Source: Symbiodinium natans
Taxonomy: Eukaryota; Sar; Dinophyceae; Suessiales; Symbiodiniaceae
DNA: 64,000 nt
Assembly (NCBI GenBank): GCA_905221605.1
Contig: CAJNDS010002208.1
Location: 480,688-544,687 of the forward strand
Direction: 5' to 3'
Positions 59,833 to 64,000 of the stretch are shown here, one piece after another. The notes beneath the pieces are model-generated. The model was given only the letters and a program-made list of their open reading frames with translations. It was not told the DNA's origin and made no database searches. Position 1 is the first letter of the stretch, and every line of letters starts with the position of its first letter. Position numbers and translations under genes: made by a program.

Positions 59833-61854
59833 GGATCCGGAATGGGACCCAGCTGAAGGTCCTGCCGGAGCCTGCGCGCTGCCATCTGCACTTCATGTGT
59901 CTTGCTATGGACCATGTTCAGCAGCTTGGTGCGGTAGCCCTGCCTGTGCGATGTCCACTTGACGACGCCCTCGTACTTGCTGCTTCTGTGCTCGGTGAAG
60001 AGTCGGCGGCACCCCTCACACATGAGCCGAACAGTCGGCCCCTCCGGCCACACCACTTACTGGTAAACGTGGTTCTTGGCGGTCGAGGCCGATGGCTCCT
60101 CCGCCTGGTCCTCCACGCGGCTCCCATCCTGGCGCCTGACCACGTCCATGGCCTCCAGCACCACTTTGATGCCCCGCTTTGCCTCCTCCGCCGTGTGGTC
60201 CTCTTCCAGCAACTGCTTGTATCGTTCCAGCTTGCGGGCCCTCTTGCCCGCAGCCGCCGGCAACGGCGCGCACTCCGCCTTTGCGAGATCGTTCATTGAT
60301 CCCAGCCGGGCACACTTTCTGCACAAGAGGAGGGTGATGAGGCCTTTCCCCTGCTTGGAATTCGGCAAGGTCACGAACTCAATCCTTCCATGATGCGCCA
60401 GCTTGCCCTCCTTGATGCCGAGCATTTGCTTTGCTCTGGCTGCCGCCATGCACGCCTGCGAAGCGCGCGACGGCTTCCCCTGCCGGAAATTGCAAAACTG
60501 CTTCATGGCGGCGCCTGGGTGCTCCGCTGGCCGACATAGCCTTTGGCTTGTTTCTAATGGCAGCCACCCCCTCCGCAATGCTGGTAAAGACGCAGTTGCC
60601 GTCCCTGTCAACAGGCCGGCGTTCCACCCCATCTGGGATGATGCGCTTCTGAACCGCCCGACGCCTTGCTGCGCTATCCTCGCGAGCTTCCCCGGAGGCA
60701 CCGGCCGCCACCTCCTGAACAGCCTGGGCTGCTCGCTCCACCCTGAACTTCTCCCTGCCATACTGGAAACCACCGCTCCGCTGGAGCGGTTCCCAATATC
60801 GCTCTGCTTGCCCTCTGGTGGCATGCGGCTGCACCCACCACTGACCTGCACCAGGCCGAAGTCCATGTCCTTTGGTCCCTTTGCTCGCAAAGTCCAGAAA
60901 GCCCGCTGTTTGCGAACTCTTCTTGCCACAACTTCCACCTCCTCCAGATCCGTTTGCTCTTCCACAACCTGGCGGATGAATTCCGCCGTAGTATCCAGGC
61001 CCGTAGCTTCAAGCAGCCTCTGTCTGCGAAACTTCTCGCCATCCTTCAGCTGGACGCGGATTCCAAGCTGTCTCTGCCCACCAAGCCACGCGGGGGCTTT
61101 GCGGCTAGCAGCCTCTTAAGCTGCGCAGCGAGGGTCTCACCCTCGTTCCTTGCCTCCCGCTGCGGCACAAAGTCTTTGTTAGCCTCTTTGTTCTCAAAGA
61201 AAATACCACGCTCCCCGGATGCCTTCAGCAGCCTTGGTGCCATATCCTTGGGGACTCGCACCAGGCCAACCACAGCGTCTCCTTGAAGTCTGCTTTCCTT
61301 TGACCACCCCCACGCATCCTGTACTTGCTGCCCCAACTGAGGAAGCGAAGTCACAAGCCGCCTAGAGTTCGCCATAGCCTGCGCCCAATCCGGCGACTCC
61401 GCCAGCTCCTTGACGATGACAACCCGCACCACGGCCGTCTCAGCAGCTTGCTTCGTCGCCGGGGCCCCCTCCTTCTTGAGTTTCGGATTCGGCTTACCAG
61501 CTCCTCCGCTCTTGATCCACTCCTCCACTTTGCGAAGCGCCACCCGCCCCTCCGTATTCTTGAAGGGAACTTGCTTGGTGCCTCGGCTGGACGGCCAGAC
61601 GATCTTGACTGACGTGTTCGGGGCAAGGGTCGGCAGTAGGAGTTTCAAAGCCTCAAGCTGGCTCTCCTCGCATTGCACCACGAGCTTGTCCTCTGTACGC
61701 CTGCTTCCCCCTGCAAAAGTGTCATAGTCCAGCACCGGACTGTCCCAATCCTCTGCGCGGAGCTTGCCCTCAACTTTGGTAGCTGCAGCCGAGGGTTCCC
61801 CGGAGACCTCCGCCGCTTTGGGGCCGCGCTTTTTGCGAGGCTTCGGTGTCTGCC

Positions 61855-62004
61855 ACTCCTCCTCCTCCTCCTCCTCCTCCTCCTCCTCCTCCTCCTCCTC
61901 CTCCTCCTCCTCCTCCTCCTCCTCCTCCTCCTCCTCCTCCTCCTCCTCCTCCTCCTCCTCCTCCTCCTCCTCCTCCTCCTCCTCCTCCTCCTCCTCCTCC
62001 TCCT
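61855..62004. repeat. (CTC)n tract coding poly-Glu in LINE ORF1
   Basis: Fifty uninterrupted CTC units. On the minus strand the ORF1 frame reads Glu between PSKQQQ and WQTPKPRKKR. The other two minus frames read poly-Arg and poly-Gly and stay open, which creates misleading overlapping proteins. The tract is a hotspot for length change. Confidence 0.95.
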
Positions 62005-62706
62005 GCTGCTGTTTGCTTGGCGCCGTTGCAGTGACTTGCCTCTGCGGATGCTGTGGCTGCTGTGCGTCCTGTCCTCGGCCCCTTCCTGTCTTTTGCGGTT
62101 GCTCCGTCCCCTGAGGCTCGGAGCTTCTGTCCCCCCCCCCTTTTCCTTTGCCTGTGCGATGGCCTTTGTTCCCCGCCTCCTGCTCCCCCCCCCTCCTCCT
62201 GTGCTGTGGCAAGGCTGCGCAAGAAGTCTTTCGCCGCCGTGGTTTTGAGCACATCCCCTAGGGACTTCTGCCAATCATCCTCATCTCCCATGATCAAGGC
62301 CAACAAAACATGTAAAAGTTTCTCTATGGCCTGTCTCTGCTTTGTTCGCTGCCCTCCCGGCCCCGGGTGCGCGGCTTCGCCCACCCGAACGCCCCGGAAT
62401 CCACATCTTCGCTTCATCTTTGTAATGCAGCTCAAAATTCTGCAAATCGGGCGCCAAACCCAAATTGCAAAATGCCCACGAAATCGAGTGTAAAAACTGC
62501 CTGCTGGTTGTCTGCTGCCCCTGATGCTGCCGAAAGAAAAACTCCAGCTTCATCATTGCTCCCATCGATGCATGCCCCACTGAACTCACGAACACATTGA
62601 AGGCGCAGTGCATCTGGCGCCTCCCGCCTATGGATCTTCGCCGCCTCGACTTGAGCTGACAAACTCCAGGACGCGATCCACGTGGAAGCCCAGTGTGTGG
62701 GTCTCG

Positions 62707-62807
62707 TACTTCTCTCTCTCGCTCTCTCTCGCTTTCTCTTCCTTCCTTCCTTCCTTCCACAGCTCTTGACCCCCGAAGGGGTCGTCCCGAAGGACGACTT
62801 CTCTCTC

Positions 62808-62849
<42 letters not shown>

Positions 62850-62863
62850 TCTCTCTTGCTCTC
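62707..62863. repeat. (CT)n tract with two adjoining hairpins at the 5' side of the LINE
   Basis: CT-rich tract and CTTC repeats, then a GC-rich insert, then a second CT tract. The insert holds two perfect hairpins sharing three bases: GACCCC-CGAA-GGGGTC (62768-62783) and GTCGTCC-CGAA-GGACGAC (62781-62798), both with a CGAA loop. Similar CCGAAGG strings occur in the spacers of the CT array at the other end of the LINE. Confidence 0.85.
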
Positions 62864-64000
62864 ACTGTGCCATAAGAGCCAGGAGCCCAGCTTTCAGGGT
62901 AGCTTTGGGCCAATCTGGCCTGACCCTCGCATGCCTCCGTCGATGTATATCGATGTCGGGGGATGGGGGGAAGCCGATAAACGCCCAACACTCGCTCGCC
63001 TTGACACTGCGCTAAGCCGGCTGAGCCTGGAGCTTATGTAAGCCGTATTAAGAGGTTTGAGCACTGCCGGGTTGCCAATGTCCATCAGGAACCATCGTCG
63101 CAAGTAGTAGCACGCTATAATGCCCTGGCAGCGAACATTGTTGTGCTCTGAAGCCTTTGAAATGAACAATGGAACTGTGTGCTACAGGCCCGTACCGCTA
63201 CACAAAAACATACCAAAACCAGACAACGGGAAAGGACAACCCATCGGCACAGAGCTGCACTTTGCTGCACTTGCTACAAGTGGCACATGATTCGCCTTCC
63301 TTCAAGCCCCGGGAAGGGAAAGAGGGGGCGGGAAGGAGGGAGGGCAGCCTTGTCAGACACCAACTTACCCTCGAGATACACGGCCGTGCTGAAATTGAGC
63401 GGAATGTCCTCGGTGCAGGCTGGGGTAGCTGGGTTTGGAGCTTGATCAGCTTGCAGAAGACAACCCCAATGACAGATTCGAAACGGTTACAAAGTTAGGA
63501 GATGCCCAATTGACCCCAACGACATCAGCTCAGAGCATATGCGATCTTCGGCGGAGCGAGCCTTTCTTTAGCCAACCATCGCCCAGCGGAGGACTTTTCT
63601 AGATGCTCGCCATGCAATGCTTTCCATTCATGCTGAACGTGCTGAACGGATCAGCCCATCGGTGCTGAGTGGCAAGTGCCCAGAAAAGAAGGCCCGACCA
63701 GAAAAACGCAGCCAGCAGCACACCGCCATAATCCTGCGCGATGGCTGTTGTGAGCCCAGCATCTTGCTCCGGTTGTCAAGACTGCAACGAGAACCACAAA
63801 ACGACTCACCGGCAACTCGAAAGCGAAGTCTCCGGGCTGCGGATGTCGAAGTTCCAGGCGATCGACAGAGGCACAAGAATGGCATCCACCAGCCTGAGTT
63901 TGCACACTGAACATATCCCCCACTGAACATATATTGACATATTTGCGAACCGACCTTAGCCCATCCTGGCCCTTCTTGGATATCCGTGCATCTCCCAGGG
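62864..64000. other. No recognisable gene
   Basis: Short frames on both strands, none recognisable. AACATAT strings occur near 63911-63940. The window ends without a clear feature. Confidence 0.45.

Larger units (their letters stand above)
59829..62435 (-). pseudogene. LINE ORF1, GEAAHPGP / poly-Glu / OTU-like protein, frame-shifted
   Basis: The first segment (from 62435) reads KRRCGFRGVRVGEAAHPGPG, then DWQKSLGDVLKTTAAKDFLR. The frame shifts near a C7 run at about 62190 into the 402-codon frame (61046-62254) with 50 Glu and a Lys/Arg-rich stretch WQTPKPRKKRG. It shifts again near 61090, 60790 and 60550. In the frame 60379-60834, residues 75-89 are PVDRDGNCVFTSIAE, matching the DGNC catalytic Cys loop of OTU cysteine proteases. 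The catalytic His is not identified. Later segments have LLLCRKCARLGSMNDLAKAEC-like Cys spacing and, after an in-frame TAA at 60057-60059, LMCEGCRRLFTEHRSSKYEG. The last stop overlaps the ORF2 start. Nucleic-acid binding by the basic and Cys/His parts is inferred; the purpose of an OTU protease here is unknown. Confidence 0.72.
55520..62706 (-). mobile_element. Near-complete, decayed APE-type LINE with OTU-like and RNase H domains
   Basis: Non-LTR retrotransposon read right to left. It copies itself by target-primed reverse transcription: the endonuclease nicks the target and the reverse transcriptase extends from the nick. Order: GEAAHPGP N-terminus, poly-Glu, OTU-like motif, Cys/His clusters (ORF1); APE endonuclease, reverse transcriptase, Cys/His knuckle, RNase H (ORF2). 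No long terminal repeats are seen. The 5' limit is placed where the (CT)n tract ends (62707). The 3' limit lies between about 55520 and 55970, where purine-rich sequence merges with the microsatellite. No target duplication can be defined because both flanks are (CT)n. At least four frameshifts and one stop in ORF1, and four frameshifts and two stops in ORF2, argue against autonomous activity, though some homopolymer breaks could be assembly errors. APE plus RNase H fits several LINE clades; an OTU domain is known in Dualen/RandI-type LINEs, but no REL endonuclease was seen here. Confidence 0.88.

Noticed and set aside
62281-62991. 236-codon frame rich in Arg-Glu
   Set aside because: Combines the (CT)n tract with an alternative frame of LINE ORF1; the GEAAHPGP frame is the meaningful one.

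Overview
The window looks like nuclear DNA of a dinoflagellate. Evidence: (i) three spliced minus-strand genes whose introns use GC or GA as well as GT donors, a known dinoflagellate habit; (ii) an APE-type LINE whose first ORF opens with a GEAAHPGP peptide of the kind seen in dinoflagellate retroelements (recalled, not searched); (iii) low gene density, long stretches with no recognisable gene, and many GT, CT, CTC, CTA and G/C tracts. No genus can be named from the sequence alone. No rRNA, tRNA, CRISPR array or intact spliced-leader motif was recognised by eye.

Layout. 1-26 kb is mostly featureless to the eye: simple repeats and two dispersed copies of a minisatellite element (2.5-2.8 kb and 5.0-5.45 kb). 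At 27.2-33.2 kb, minus strand, a gene for an RNA-binding protein can be pieced together from small exons: an RRM split over three exons, a Met/Gly/Ala-rich linker in micro-exons, a Ser-Leu-Gly-Ala pentapeptide tract and a CCCH zinc-finger exon. At 36.8-37.1 and 43.4-45.2 kb, minus strand, several exon-like frames with consistent splice phases encode proteins I do not recognise. At 49.4-53.1 kb, minus strand, eight exons give the S5-pore-S6, C-linker and cyclic-nucleotide-binding-like half of an ion channel; its pore lacks the GYG filter of potassium channels. The S1-S4 half was not located.

55.5-62.7 kb holds a nearly complete but decayed LINE on the minus strand. ORF1 has GEAAHPGP, a 50-residue poly-Glu tract, an OTU-protease-like DGNC motif and Cys/His clusters. 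ORF2 has APE endonuclease, reverse transcriptase (YLDD), a Cys/His knuckle and RNase H. The ORFs overlap by four bases (ATGA). Several frameshifts and three internal stops make it a probable fossil, unless some breaks are assembly errors at homopolymers. (CT)n tracts lie on both sides, suggesting insertion into a (GA)n microsatellite.

All well-supported coding units lie on the minus strand, which fits the unidirectional gene blocks of dinoflagellates. Exon boundaries were chosen by hand from reading-frame continuity and splice phases; none was tested against transcripts.
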